64,000 bases of DNA, taken from assembly GCA_947095585.1 (NCBI GenBank), contig OX352763.1, positions 100,915,908-100,979,907 on the forward strand, given 5' to 3'. Below are positions 35,600-47,395 of this stretch, in pieces. Source of the DNA: Nephrocerus scutellatus. Taxonomy: Eukaryota; Arthropoda; Insecta; Diptera; Pipunculidae. The number at the start of each line of letters is the position of its first letter. The stretch's first letter is position 1. Made by a program: the position numbers and the translations under genes. The notes below the pieces were generated by a model. That model made no database searches, was not told where the DNA came from, and worked only from the letters and a program-made list of their open reading frames with translations.

Positions 35600-35970
35600 C
35601 TAGCGCGTCGGTCCAAACCGCGTCGAAGGCTTTTTCGATGTCCAATAGACAGTCAGCCATATTCCTCTTATCGTTCAAATGAGTGGTTTCGTTTGAACCC
35701 AAATTGGTTCCGCGGAAAAATGTTATTTGTTTCGCAGGCGGTCAAAATTGACTTGCTAATACCTAATAGCTAATAAGTACTTTCCCAATGTTAGGCATGA
35801 GACTAATAGCCTGTAATTTGTCGGATCAGAAGGATCTTTCTTTTTCTTTATTACTGGAAAAACTTTCGATACTTTCAACAGTTTTAGAAGTAGTGATTAT
35901 TAAGCAAGTTGTTGAAAACTACCCAATATTGCCGTATAACTTCGACCGGAAGATGTTTCAACACAATATT
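35600..35970 (-). mobile_element. LINE reverse transcriptase palm fragment
   Basis: On the minus strand, DKLQAISLMPNIGKVL (near 35830; family form RPISLLPNIGKI) and IEKAFDAVWTDAL (near 35630; palm motif A, [FY]xDxxKAFDxVW) are readable, with a decayed Lys-rich IPKP-like region between 35840 and 35900. No motif B or YADD is found. It abuts the plus-strand LINE 3' end at 35590. The plus-strand frame at 35788-35985 is its shadow. Confidence 0.65.
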
Positions 35971-36229
35971 TGGAAGGTTATCTAAACCTGTCGAGGATTC
36001 AGTTCAGTCAGCGTCGTTAAGTATTCATTAGTCTGTTCTTCAGTCAGCTCGTTAGATTTAAGGTAGCCATCAGAGAAAATCACAACAGTTTCCGAGTAAT
36101 TATTCTGATTATGAAATCTTCTTAATTCTTCAATCTATGGTCTCCTATGATCAGATCACAAAATGTTTAAATTTTTTCCTCTGTAGTTGAATGTCTTCCA
36201 CTACGTGGTTGGTGGGTTGTTTTCAATGC

Positions 36230-36312
36230 TGAATTGAAAAATACTGAAAAGACTCAATGCAGATCTGAATCTTCAACCCAGCGCTCTAATCGGTGAGCCA
36301 CGGAACGCAGAT
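36230..36312 (-). mobile_element. Decayed tRNA-derived SINE head
   Basis: The minus strand reads CCGTGGCTCACCGATTAGAG (box A-like) and then TTGAAGATTCAGAT (weak box B), followed by a body motif AGTATTTTTCA like that of the other SINE copies. Only the tRNA-like head and about 20 bases of body remain. It could be an independent tRNA pseudogene. Confidence 0.5.
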
Positions 36313-36359
36313 ACTTATGATTCTACTTCTCATGAAAAGACTTCTTCCAACGCTGGAAC

Positions 36360-36610
36360 GTTTGCAATTTTTAGAAATCTATTATTAATTAAAACCTGAT
36401 CCATTTTCTTGGAAACATTTTGTTTAGTGATCAAGCTAATTTCTGGTTAAATGGTGCGGTTACGTTAGCAAACTAAATCGCCATATATGGATCGAGAAAA
36501 ATCCACAAAAGGTTCTCCAGATTCTATTTACTTCATGTACTGTACTGTTTGTTTGATGTGATTTACATACCGGAGGCATCATTGCTTTCCTATTGTTTGG
36601 GGTGTAAGTA
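36360..36610 (+). mobile_element. Mariner-like transposase remnant
   Basis: Plus frames give FSDQANFWLNGAVTLAN around 36428-36478, a clear form of the FSDEAHFxLNGYVNKQN motif of the first catalytic Asp. This is followed by IWIEKNPQKVLQ (family IWSKDNPHxVQE) and, near 36560, TGGI. The second and third catalytic blocks are absent. A frame change and stops show decay. Ends were not located. Confidence 0.7.
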
Positions 36611-37064
36611 AAGTTTAGAAAAATTTCGTTTTTTATGTTATGCCTTAAAATTTTATATTTATAGCTCTTTCGAGCAGATATGAGTTAAGATTTCCCTCTT
36701 TTGGTTTTGGTTTGACGTTCTATACTGTACCTGGAGTACGGTTTGATTTTTTGATTGATTGATTTGATTGATTGACGGGTGGGGTTTCCTTTACTCAGCA
36801 AGATGGCGAAGCGAGAGAAAACAGACTAATTTCTCAATTTGTTGTTCTTGTAAAATTTGGTTTTGGTTTGGCGTTCCATTTGCAAAGCATTCACCACGAA
36901 AACCATGAAAACATAGCCTCTTTGACAGCTTACCCGTGGTTTCGGGTTTGGTTTCGGGTATGGCTTGAGCTAATCTAAAGTGGTATAAATGAAGGTAAAG
37001 TTGTGTAATACTTATATGTGCTGCACCACACCAAAATACCTGTATAGGTGAATGTGTTGACGAG

Positions 37065-37890
37065 CCCAGGTTAGGTTAGCTTAAGGTGGCTGTCAGTGAA
37101 ACAACTGACACACACTTAGACCAGTAATTGTCCATTGTGATACCATACGGATCAGGAAAAATTGCATCCACCTACTCGTTGAACCACTTAGAGCTTCGTA
37201 TAAAGCGAAGGAGGCTGCTGATATCAGTGTTGATAAGATTAGTGTCGTTGTAGAAGAAAGCTCCCATATGGAGTTTACGCCTTTGGGAAAGTGCTGAACA
37301 AGTACGGAAAAGATGGACGATGGTCTTCTCCTCCTCCTCATCCATGCAGCTTCTGCAGAAATCATTCGAGAAGACTCCTAGTCTTGCTGCTTGCCTGCCT
37401 ATGTGACAGTATCCAGTGCTGACACCTACAATAGCACCGATGTGCCATCTTTTTTGAGAGATCAAACACTTGGAGCCCAAGCTTAGAGGATCCAGCTTGG
37501 GTCAGCTCTGTTTTGTCGCTATGCAAGTTGTACCGTTTGACCACCTACAGTGTGCTTTTATATTAGCATTGCGCTTTAACAAGAGTTTGTATGCCTATGG
37601 AACCATATGCTGATAAGAAGGGTAGTGTAGTTCCTTGTTTGGTGAGTTCGTCAGCCATACAGTTACCCGGAATGTCTCAGTGCCCCGGCACCCAACACAG
37701 GTGGATATTGAACTGCTCCGCCATCTTCACGAGATATGATCGGCAATTAAGGGCAGTTCAGTGCAGCTTGGCTATCCGAGAATATGCGTTTATCCATAGC
37801 TGATATGACGTTTCTCTTCAGCCAAGACAAGGCTTCACTGAACGACATAATTTTAGCCTGAAAACACTACAGTGATTAGGATGATGGAAA
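37065..37890 (-). mobile_element. Family B LINE 3' part: RNase H end, zinc knuckle, 3' UTR
   Basis: The minus strand has broken RNase H remnants (37650-37870), then a 102-residue open stretch at 37172-37480. That stretch includes GAIVGVSTGYCHIGRQAARL, the knuckle FCRSCMDEEEEKTIVHLFRT followed by C (CxxC...HxxxxC), and ALSQRRKLHMGAFFYND, and ends KWFNE-stop as in the element's natural C-terminus. The 3' UTR ends at about 37065 in AGGTTAGGTTAG (plus reading). This is the best-preserved C-terminus of family B in the window. Confidence 0.85.
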
Positions 37891-39425
37891 TAGAGGCTAA
37901 GATTTAGCTTTTTTGAGAAAAAGCCCAGCCCAGGTTGACGAACCTAAAGTATAACAAATAATTCCATCGTATTTTCGTGCTTATCATCCTCTACAAATAA
38001 ATCTTTCAGTTTGTTGTAATATCCTTTCCATACAACATTCATAGATTTTTAAATCTGTTAAAGCGTTTGATCTTTTCACTTTATACGTTCGCTAGAACCC
38101 GAAGGTATTGTTTGTAAAACGGTTGATTTATTAAAAATCAATCTCCCTTTTAAAAAACCAATCCAGTTTTCAAACACCTCCAGTGTCAGGTCATTTACAA
38201 TTGATCAACTCAACGTCACACAGATCTTAATGTTTGTCTATGAATTGAAAAATAAATAAAAACATCGGTTACAGATATAGACAAACCACCTCGCTCTGTC
38301 CAAAAAGTTCAACAAACTCTCGATTACGAAATAGTGAATCACAACCTTGTTGCCCCTCGTGGCAAATACGATTTCAAGTTCAAGATAATTATTTAAGTTC
38401 AATGGAAAATTTCATCGACAAGTCATTATAAGTAATTATGGTAATGTTACAAATTCCTCTGCTATGACTGCTCTTCTGTGGTCAGATATACCCGTATTTC
38501 TGTTATGCGATTGGGAAGTTCATTAGTTGTGACTTTATTAAATCCCCATTAAAGCACAAAAAGACTCACTTCTTAGACAGTGGTACACGTTGAGTTTTTC
38601 TTTTGTAAATTTTTTGTTTGCCTTTTTGTTTCTTTGTTAGTGGTAGGTTGGAATTACTTTGAAGAGCCAGTCAAAACATTGATCATGATTGCGTCATTAG
38701 CGGCTTGTGGTGCTTGCTACCTGCTAGCAAATGAGCAATAAATTGCAATCAATGGTTGAATGTGGAAGGTCTATAGATAGTATTCAATAACAATATTTAA
38801 CAAATAACTCAATATAGTAATTATGTGTCATATATTATTTTTTATAGAAGATACTCGTAATACCTCTTATTTGCACAATGATTCATGAATTCGTTTGTCT
38901 GACACTTGACCACTTTTGGGCTGTCGTTGAGACAATCCGTGATGATTTCTTACACATGGCACTTCTTTAAAATTAAATAACTAAACATAATTCTCTGTAA
39001 TATGACACAGCTAATATCGATTATTTTTCCATTTCAGAAACTGACTGTTAACAATGAGAACGCGTCAAATAATTAAATGAATTTGTTGTATCTAACAAAT
39101 AAAAGGATCTGTTGAATCTGTTAAAGGTTAGTAATTACGAATGTAACATTTGCCATCAGATCGATTTACCCATTATACCATAATACCATACCACATACCC
39201 AAAAATATTTCGAATTTTCTCAAAGTTGCTACCAACATTTCCTACATAATAAGCTGCTTCTGATATTAAATTTAAAACTTCACGAACAGATGAATTCCCG
39301 AATGAAAATAGCTGACAAATTGCTTACTCGCTTAGTGCTGGATTTGCACTTTTGGTGTTCATTGTTCGGTGTTCGATATTCGACCTAAAACCCTAAAAAA
39401 AGACGAAAACTCCTCTTTCGTTAGT
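37891..39425. other. No gene recognised; possible non-coding exon
   Basis: At 39038-39125 an 88-base segment has a textbook acceptor (CTAAT branch-like site, ATTATTTTTCCATTTCAG) and a donor AAG/GTTAGTAA. All frames are closed within it, so it could only be a UTR or non-coding RNA exon. Otherwise this is AT-rich DNA with no recognised element. Confidence 0.3.
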
Positions 39426-40056
39426 CTGTGATAGCCAAGCTGTCCACCTCACTGAAACAAAATTTTCTCCTAATATCACGGAAACCCATACCCGAATCGG
39501 TTTCGCAGAACATCAGTCTGAAAAGTGCTCGATTACGCCTATTAGCCGTTTCTTTGATATTCTCCTAATCGCTGTAAGTACTCGATGCACCCACATTAAA
39601 TTTTTCTGTTTTTCTAACTCTGTAGTATCGACCAACCTTCGTCCTTAATCAAATCCCCTGTCCATTGTCCCCTGCTGCTGATCTCCCAGCGCCGTTGGTA
39701 TATGTCCAATATCTGGAATCTTGCCTAAACTGCGGCATGCAGAAGGCCTGTATCCCGACTTAGGCTGTGATAGCCAAGCTGTCCAGCTCACTGAAACAAA
39801 ATTTTCTCCTAATATCACGGAAACCCATACCCGAATCGGTTTCGCAGAACATCAGTCTGAAAAGTGCTCGATTACTCCTATTAGCCGTTTCTTTGATATT
39901 CTCCTAATCGCTGTAAGTACTCGATGCACCCACATTAAATTTTTCTGTTTTTCTAACTCTGTAGTATCGACCAACCTTCGTCCTTAATCAAATCCCCTGT
40001 CCATTGTCCCCTGCTGCTGATCTCCCAGCGCCGTTGGTATATGTCCAATATCTGGA
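39426..40056. repeat. Near-identical 292-bp direct repeat, period 339 bp
   Basis: 39426-39717 and 39765-40056 differ at only a couple of bases (for example CACCTC/CAGCTC near the start and ATTACGCC/ATTACTCC), so the duplication is recent or has been homogenised. A 36-base block beginning CTGCGGCATGCAGAAGGCCT lies between the copies (39730) and again at 40151, marking the duplication's edge. The unit gives a plus frame of about 70 residues (VQLTETKFSPNITETHTRIG...), vaguely like a LINE endonuclease start, but I cannot confirm it. Confidence 0.9.
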
Positions 40057-40429
40057 TATGATACTGCCACGGCGGGCCGACTACTGGCCGCGTCCGCCGG
40101 GCTGGATAAGGCCACTACATTCCGTAGTTGCATAGTAGCCCCTGGCTCGTCTGCGGCATGCAGAAGGCCTGTCTCTCGACTTAGGAAGAAGTCTGTATTT
40201 CGCTCCCGAGCGAGCAGATCTATCAGGATGACTCCCTAAATAACAATAAGTGCATGATCCAAACCGTAAGTAGGTGCACACAATTTTTAATTCTCCCTGA
40301 CCATACGTTTTTGCATTTCTTTTTTTTTTTTAGAACATCTGCCCATTATTTCTGCTTCGTGTAGCAATGAGGATTATCATTTTCTACTTGTGCTAAGGTC
40401 TCCAATATTAGGCATCAGTCTTCTTAAAC

Positions 40430-40655
40430 CTATCGTGATTTATGTCGTCTTGTCACATGCACCTCGGAAGTGTTTCTAGCTACCAGACCAGATTACGTCC
40501 ATCATTGCAACACCGATACTGTCTAGTTTATGCGTGCTCGGTAAAATCTTTCAACTCCATCCTTGACAACTGCTTTTCTCTTATTATATCACAATATTTC
40601 CGAGCTAACGCTATGCCAAGGTATTATAAGGGTGCAAGGCGAATAAAGCCTCCGC
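40430..40655 (+). mobile_element. Probable 3' end of a family A LINE
   Basis: GCTATGCCAAGGTATTATAAGGGTGCAAG near 40611 (read in parts: GCTATGCCAAGG, ATTATAAGGGTGCAAG) matches the 3' signature of family A at 8.3, 26.7 and 29.77 kb. The preceding 180 bases show no clear protein match, only weak residue similarity to the A2 C-terminus. Confidence 0.45.
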
Positions 40656-40994
40656 TATTTTTAATAAGAACATCGTATAATACGCTCCATAGGTCAGGTC
40701 CAGGATATAACTCTGTGTTGCCCATGCAATGATATCTTGGTATCACTTTTTGGTTAAACTATTGGGCTTGGGATATTGCGTTAACCAAGAAATAGCATCA
40801 TCTTCTTCATCAAAGTACGCATAACCCGGGTTTTCGAGTTTTTTTGTGTTGGTCTAATAGAGTACGGATCTTCCTGTGAAGGATCCCTGGTCCTATCCAT
40901 ACGAGAGTCAGATACTTACAGGTCAATTTCTTCTTTACTCAGAGTCAGCGCATTTTGTGTCTGGGGACGCTTATTGATTAACAATAATAATATT

Positions 40995-41250
40995 CGGCCG
41001 TTGCGGTCCAAGTCCTAGCTTCTCGCGACCATTTGTGTTGTGCATTTATATTTTTGCACAAATGGAAGGGATCCATATCCGAACGGCGAATTGATAAGGT
41101 TTCCGTGACAAGTTCTAACTCTCGGAAGTTTGTCAGAAACTGGCGATAAGTGCGGTGCGACCGTGAAAAATACTTTTGGTGTTACTGGGATTCGAACCAC
41201 GAACCTCCTACTCAGAAGCCATGCACTTATCCACTAAGCCACGGCGACTA
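40995..41250 (-). mobile_element. tRNA-derived SINE, copy 4
   Basis: The minus strand starts TCGCCGTGGCTTAGTGGATA (box A TGGCTTAGTGG), and box B is GGTTCGAATCC near 41195. Then follow AAGTATTTTTCACGGTC, TTCTGACAAACTTCC, TCAATTCGCCGTTCGGATAT, AAATGCACAACACAAAT, GTCGCGAGAAGCTAGG and ACCGCAACGGCCG. The element ends in ATATTATTATTG. Imperfect flanking repeats TTATTGATTA (40971) and TTATTGACTA (41256) may be the target duplication. Confidence 0.85.
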
Positions 41251-43239
41251 CTATCTTATTGACTATTGGTTTCTTATATACCACTGGCCCCTTAGCTTAG
41301 AAAGCCAACCAGCATTCTTAAACCTTTCTATCTTAAAGAAAGGACTATGCCTTAATTAATCTACTGGATTGTAGCTTTAGTTGTCACCGTTTAACGGTGG
41401 CTAATACAAACCTGTTAAATGTAAAATGAACTAAAAATTGTATTCTATCAAGTTTTTCACTTTGATTTGTATTTTAAGAACATCGTACCTTACCAACCCT
41501 TCGACGGAGCTATTATTACGTATTTGTGTGTATCCTGTTAATTGGGTACAACAGCGTGTTTCTCTATTAGCAGTAAAATAATTACTGCAGGATGGGCGTG
41601 TTCTTGTTTGAAATGACATCCATTCTTATGAAAAGCAGATTTGTTCGTCCCATCATATGTAATGGAATACTCAAATTCAAAGCGTATACACAAAGCCGTA
41701 CACAAGACATGCCCGGGAGGTGATTATTTTTTCAATTTATTTATATTTCCCGGAAAGTGTAACCAGAGTCCGATGCGAACCGGCCGGCACTGGAGGGCGT
41801 AAGCTCTCACAGTACGAGAACGAGTACGGATGCTGCAGATACATTTTGTTCGCTGTCTGCTATGTGAACCACAATGAACATTGAATTGTGCGTAATCGAT
41901 ACCTTGCAGTTGTTGTGGTTGTTGTTGTTGTTGTTGTTGTTGTTTTTCTTTTACCGTTGCTTGTGTTCATGCCATTTGTTCGTCGAGTTTCCATTACCAC
42001 CGCATAATACGTTTACGTTATCGTATCGGTCTGCTTCTTCTCGTCTGCTCATGAGACATTGTGATGTTGGCGGTTGGTTGGTTGGCGGTCGGTCGGTTGG
42101 TCGGTTTGTTTAGTTGTAAGGAAATATCTTGACTATTGAACATGAGAGATTATCTATCTCTTTGCAATGTATGTATATTATGCTGATGGCCACGAAATGA
42201 ACAGTTATTTCCGCCGCGACGCCGCCTAACACTGGTTTTGTAGTTTGTGCTGCAAATTTGCAACACTGCACACTACAACTTGTAGGTTTTCCCCGCAGTG
42301 CATCGCTTAAGAGAACGTCACGGAGCACAAAATCGGACCAAAGCCAAACTACTTACATTTAGGTACCATCTACTGATGTACTGGAAGCGTAGCTGTAATC
42401 CTAGGCCAAAACAAATGACCACCATACACTTTGGAGTATCTAACTATTAGAAACGCTTGCTTGTATTTTGCTTTTGTTGTTGTTCTGTTTTTTGCATGAG
42501 TCACATACATTGCAGTCCGGTCCATTATGCAAAAAAGATAATGTTGTGTGACACGAATCTGTGGCGAACCCAAAAATAATGGGAACATTGTCACAAGGTT
42601 AATGCACAGGAATCTGTTTTATACGTTTTGTACGTTACCCAATGAAAAGGAATTGTTCCTTGGGACCGAACGGCCTACTCCTTATTAATTCTTACGCTAT
42701 GGTACCGTTTGATTTTAGAAAGAGGAGCGAATCAACCTAACGAAAGAAAAGGTTATATGATCCTAATAGTTTGGAGAACCAACAGCGTTGAAATTTCTTT
42801 TTGCGCTTTTTTTTGACTGCTGACATTGCGGTGAATATCCTTTGGTCAAGCTACTAAGTTTATTGGATGAAATAAATTAAATTTAAAACAGTAATAGTAT
42901 ATTACATAACGAGCGAGGAAAGATGAGCACTTTTCTGCTAGTAATGTACGCTATTTTTCACACGACCAAAACCGGGTTTTCTGCTAGACCGGTTATGCGC
43001 AATGCAAAATACTCTTGGAATGTGTGTTCGCTGTGACTGCAGTAAATAACAAAAGTATTTTATATCTTAACTCACTAGTGTGTATAACGGCTACTTTCGA
43101 GGCTAGGTTATAGTGTATGAAATAGTCATTTTCGTGTATGGGCGTGTCTCGTGTGTAAAGCTACTGACGACACTAAGAAGGTTGAGGTGGACATCAAGTC
43201 AAAAATCGCTGATGTGTACCTTAGTTATCGCTATTATGT
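41251..43239. other. No gene; simple repeats
   Basis: A (TTG)n run lies at about 41909-41943, and a GGTTGGTCGGTC-type minisatellite at about 42059-42113. The open frames at 41874-42113, 42110-42328 (minus) and 42370-42594 (minus) lack motifs. Nothing else is supportable. Confidence 0.45.
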
Positions 43240-43625
43240 CTCAACTCCAACTCTCATGCTCATCTCCCTCTTTTACTTTAATCTCTCTCTCTCTCTATTT
43301 GATTTTCATCTCTCTCTCTCATTTTTATCTCCCTCGCTCAATTTCATCTACCTCTCTCAACCTCTTCTATATCTTTCTAACTCTCATGTCTCATCTCCCT
43401 TCGTCACTCTCATCTCACTCTCTCACTTGCATCTCCCTCTCTCAACCTCACTTCCATCTTTCAATCTTACCGCGTTCTCTCTCTATCTCCTCTATTTCTC
43501 TCTGTCTTTAATCTCTTTCTCTGATCTCCCTCGCTCACTATTATCTAACTCTTTATCACTTTTATCTCGTTCTCTAACTCTTATCTCCCTCTCTCCTTCC
43601 AACAAGCCATCTCTCTCCTATTTTT
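43240..43625 (+). repeat. Polypyrimidine minisatellite-like tract
   Basis: About 385 bases are almost entirely C and T interspersed with A on this strand, built from variants of CTCTCTC, ATTTTCATCTCCCTC and ACTCTCATCTC with a loose period of 20-30 bases. The long open frames here (43113-43511, 43151-43645) are by-products of the stop-poor composition and not genes. Confidence 0.8.
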
Positions 43626-43767
43626 TTAAGAATTTGAATGAATGAGCACTGACATCTGACTTGATTTTTTTTTGCGAGATAACATCATTGTGCTATCTCA
43701 CGAATATCTAGTTAAATAGATCCTCGAAACCGTATTTTGTCAGATACGGAGCCAACAAGCTAAGAGC

Positions 43768-44260
43768 TTAGGTTAGGTTAAGGTGGCTCTCGGTGGAAAA
43801 ACCTACACACTTAGACCAGTAATGGTCCATTGTGATACGACACGGATCCAGACAATTTTCCCCGCCAACTCACTGAACCGTTTGGAGCTTCATATGTGGT
43901 GCTACTAATGTCAGTGTTATTTAGTTCGGTCATTAAGCCGATTGTAAATAAAAGCTCCCAGATGGAGCTTTTTTTTATGTTAATAGAGGGCTGGGCACAT
44001 ACAGAGAAGGTGAAGAGTGGTCTCCTGCTCGTCCAAACAGCTTCTACAGAAGTCGTTCGAGCAAACTGCTGCAAGCTTGCCTATGGACAGTGTCCAGTGC
44101 TAACACCTATTATTATAGCAAACAAGCTAAAAGGTCAGAGTGCTTTTTTTGAGCACCATAGTATCAGATCCACTAGGCTGCTCTCCCTCCACTATGGGCG
44201 AGTCTTATCGCGTGACCCTAGTTTTGTTTCGTCACTTCGTTGCAAATTGCAATCTAAACT
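43768..44260 (-). mobile_element. Family B LINE 3' end
   Basis: From the plus side it starts TTAGGTTAGGTTAAGGTGGC and continues with ACACTTAGACCAGTAATGG, TCCATTGTGATAC and GAGCTTCATA, parallel to the 37.07-kb copy. The minus strand then gives remains of the C-terminal knuckle region near 44040 (cTTCTGTAGAAGC and EQETT-like residues) and the GHCPxAS-type linker near 44090. Similarity fades near 44260. Confidence 0.7.
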
Positions 44261-47200
44261 AATTCGCAGTTCCAGCCATACTCAGGGATGCATTCTGTGC
44301 TCGAACACCATACTCAGGTACGATCAGTTGCAATAATCCTCATTTACTACATATTCCCGCTCTCCACTCGTCCAAAATTGTAATTTATGGCTTGTGCCAG
44401 AAATATCAAAATTCATAAAGTCAAGTAAAGGACAATTTAAAATACTAATAACTTTTTTTTATTTTTTACTAATTGTTAACCCCGGAGTTACCCAGGACCC
44501 GCCACCGACCACCACCCCCCAAGACACCGTTTAGACCCATAAAAGCTAAAATAAGAGGCATTGTCTGGCTACCCCTCATACCCTACTGACCCAACCAACC
44601 TGATCACTATATTTATATATATTTATAAAAAAAAAACCAGTTCAATTCGTGAGTTATTGTCGCGAGTTCATACATAAATCCCATGGAAAGTGGAATTTTT
44701 TCAGTTTTTCTTGAATTTCTAGGTTCCAATTCCAATATTCCAGGTTCCTATAAACATCCCCGGACACTTACAATATTAGTAAGGATATAGTAAGGAATAA
44801 ATGATGTTCAGTGATCAAATCATAAATTTCAATGTGTTGCTTAGCTGTACAACTTTCCACTATAAAACTCCCCAATGGTCGCTGTAGGCTCTGAAAAAAA
44901 TTACAAAAAAAAAATTAAAACAAAGAGGTTATCAATTTTTACATAAGTCCTTTACTTTTAGGACACCTTATACTTTTAGGACACATTATACTTTCATTAA
45001 AAAATGTTCTCTGTTTTTTTTGTGTTGCCTCCTCGACTTAAACAACTTGCTGCTGGCTACTTATCACCTGATATTATATACTTAACTTGCACACACAAGT
45101 GGCACAATTATTGCCATTGCTCTGCGGAGAAATAAGCCAGTAGTAGGACTTGTTCGGTAGGAGTACCTCAGGCGACCCTTTACTATGTCAACTATGTTGA
45201 ACAATCTTAAATGTGTTTTATCATAGCGGACACCTACGATTATTTGTGTGAGTGCGAAAGAGGTAGAAAAATAGCAAGTGACAGAGAAAGAGGGAGCGTT
45301 TGGGTTGAAGTGAACTTTTGCCCGCAAAATGTCATTCGTATAAAATTAAATTACGTTTGGTCGGTCATCGCTTGTGTTGTTGGGTGAAGCAGCAGCAGTA
45401 GCCACCAGCTACAGGACTCTCTGGAAGTAGTTTGCTGGGAAATAAACTCTTCACTCAGATGGCAGATGCTTTGAGCTCTAAAATAATTATAATCTGTCCG
45501 TTTGGTGGTGTGGTTTTTCCAACATTGTTGAGCCAGAGTTACCATTGTTGTTTTTGCTGTTGTTGTTATAGAGCAAGCAAGCGTGCAAGCAAAGAATGCG
45601 CAGGGGGGTGCAAAATGATAAAAGAATTTTAATTGCATTTCGGTTGGATGGAAGAAGGAAGTTCATTTGTTGATGCCAGAATATGTGCGGTGGATGGTGG
45701 CAATGTGTGGTGGATTCCACAATATAAGCATTGCTCTGTACATAATCGATTGCATATACAACTATGTGTGTTTATAAAGAAACCCTACACTCGATGCTAA
45801 GGAAAATTAAGCTCATTGCGTCGCGCAACTTTGGCAGCAACAGTACAACAGAAAACGGTTAGTTGGGCGGTTGGGGGGGGGGCGGTAACAGTTCACAAAG
45901 AAAAGAAAAATTAAACAACTACCAACACTGACAGTATGAACGCTCGAAACTTTCCACTTAAAGTCCTTGGTGTTGTGATGTGCACTGAGCAGAGTTTAAC
46001 AGCTTAGCTGAATAAATGTTTATGCTGCGCTGGCGTGCATGTGCATGTGTGTGTATGTACGCTTTATTATAGTTTATTTTACATTTCTTGTTAAGCTGAC
46101 GATTTAACGCTGGTTGGTATCTTTAGCAGATGCGAAGAGCGCGTGCCAACCCTGCCCGTGCCCTCCTTAACCCATCCGCCATGCGCCATATCATGCTTAA
46201 TCATTATGCGGATGAGAAATGGTGTGGAAATCGCCCTAAGCCGCTGCCACATCCAAAAACAGAGCGACCGTCCTGACTGTCATTTGGCATTCTCTTCATC
46301 CCTTTATGTGTTTGGTTTGCGCTTAGTTTATGTTCATCCCGCTCATTTTATAGATCATAGCTGCTTCTTTATCCATTCATTGTATTGTTTGTTGTTGCAA
46401 TGCGCGCATCATGCGATCTGACTTAAGGATATACGATTATATGTACACTGGATGTCATGGCAAGCAGCAAGGATAAGCGAAAGCGCAGCATGTGCTGTGC
46501 AGTGGATGCCTGATGCCTTGTGCTTTGCACTTGTGTCCTTTTTTTTTTGGGAAAAAAAAGTTTCTCTCTCATAGCACGCTCGCCGATTGACTTGAATTAA
46601 GTGTTCTTCCTTCTCACTGCTCCTTCTGAATTCTGTGTGTTTGTGTGTGCGTGTATGCTTTTTAAGTTGGTGTGAAAAATTTGTGGAATTTAATTTGACA
46701 TAAACTGAGACAGTGATGAAGAAGCAGATGACGAAGGATTCTATGCAGAAGGGTTGCTCCTTTTCACTCATCGCGTAACTACAGTTATCAATAAATTAGG
46801 TTAATGTTTTCAGAACAAACAATAGGAAGTTATTGTCAGGACCATAAGTTTTCTTGGATTATGCGATCAGCTTAACGTGCTCTGTGTGTAAACTGCACAG
46901 ACACGTCTGTTCAATTGTATGGGGACGTCTAGGGGTAGGAAAAGTGATACCTAACAAGTAATTTGTCTTTGTATGGAAGGTCTAGAACTAAAAATTTACG
47001 TTTTCTGGTATCATATGATATGATTATAACAGAAAAGTCTTTTTATCACAGAATTGTTAAACCTTAAGGCATAACTCCATTATAAGGGTGCAAGCCCTTG
47101 TTGTGCTGAATAACAATTTGTTCTGCTGTCATTCACTATCAAATCTTTTAATAAACTCAATTTTTTCATCCATATACGCTGGATTTGGAAGACCAACTTG

Positions 47201-47395
47201 TAGACAGGAAAGATTGTGTATTTAAATAATATCATAAAAAAAAACATCAAACTCGGTCGTATCCATTCGTTTGACGCGAATAAGCCTGCCATTCTTAGTT
47301 TATGTAAAACACAGAGGTTTCTCTTATGGGTGCTCAAAATGATTTCCAATGTCCGGGGTATTCCCGTGTCGACAATTTGGAACCGCATCGAAGGG
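44261..47395. other. No gene recognised
   Basis: A C-rich patch lies at 44480-44600 (see 20741). CA, TTG and GT microsatellites occur near 45370-45600 and 46030-46060. There is a G run at 45870-45885. A short ATTATAAGGGTGCAAGCCC at 47091 recalls the family A LINE 3' signature, without any element attached. The minus frame 47080-47472 (130 aa) has no motif and I do not call it. Confidence 0.4.

Noticed and set aside
41765..41830. Box B-like CGGTTCGCATCGG on the minus strand
   Set aside because: No acceptable box A or tRNA arms; single copy.
43113..43645. Two overlapping open frames of 132 and 164 codons
   Set aside because: They lie in a polypyrimidine tract. Ser/Leu-rich low-complexity frames are expected from the composition.
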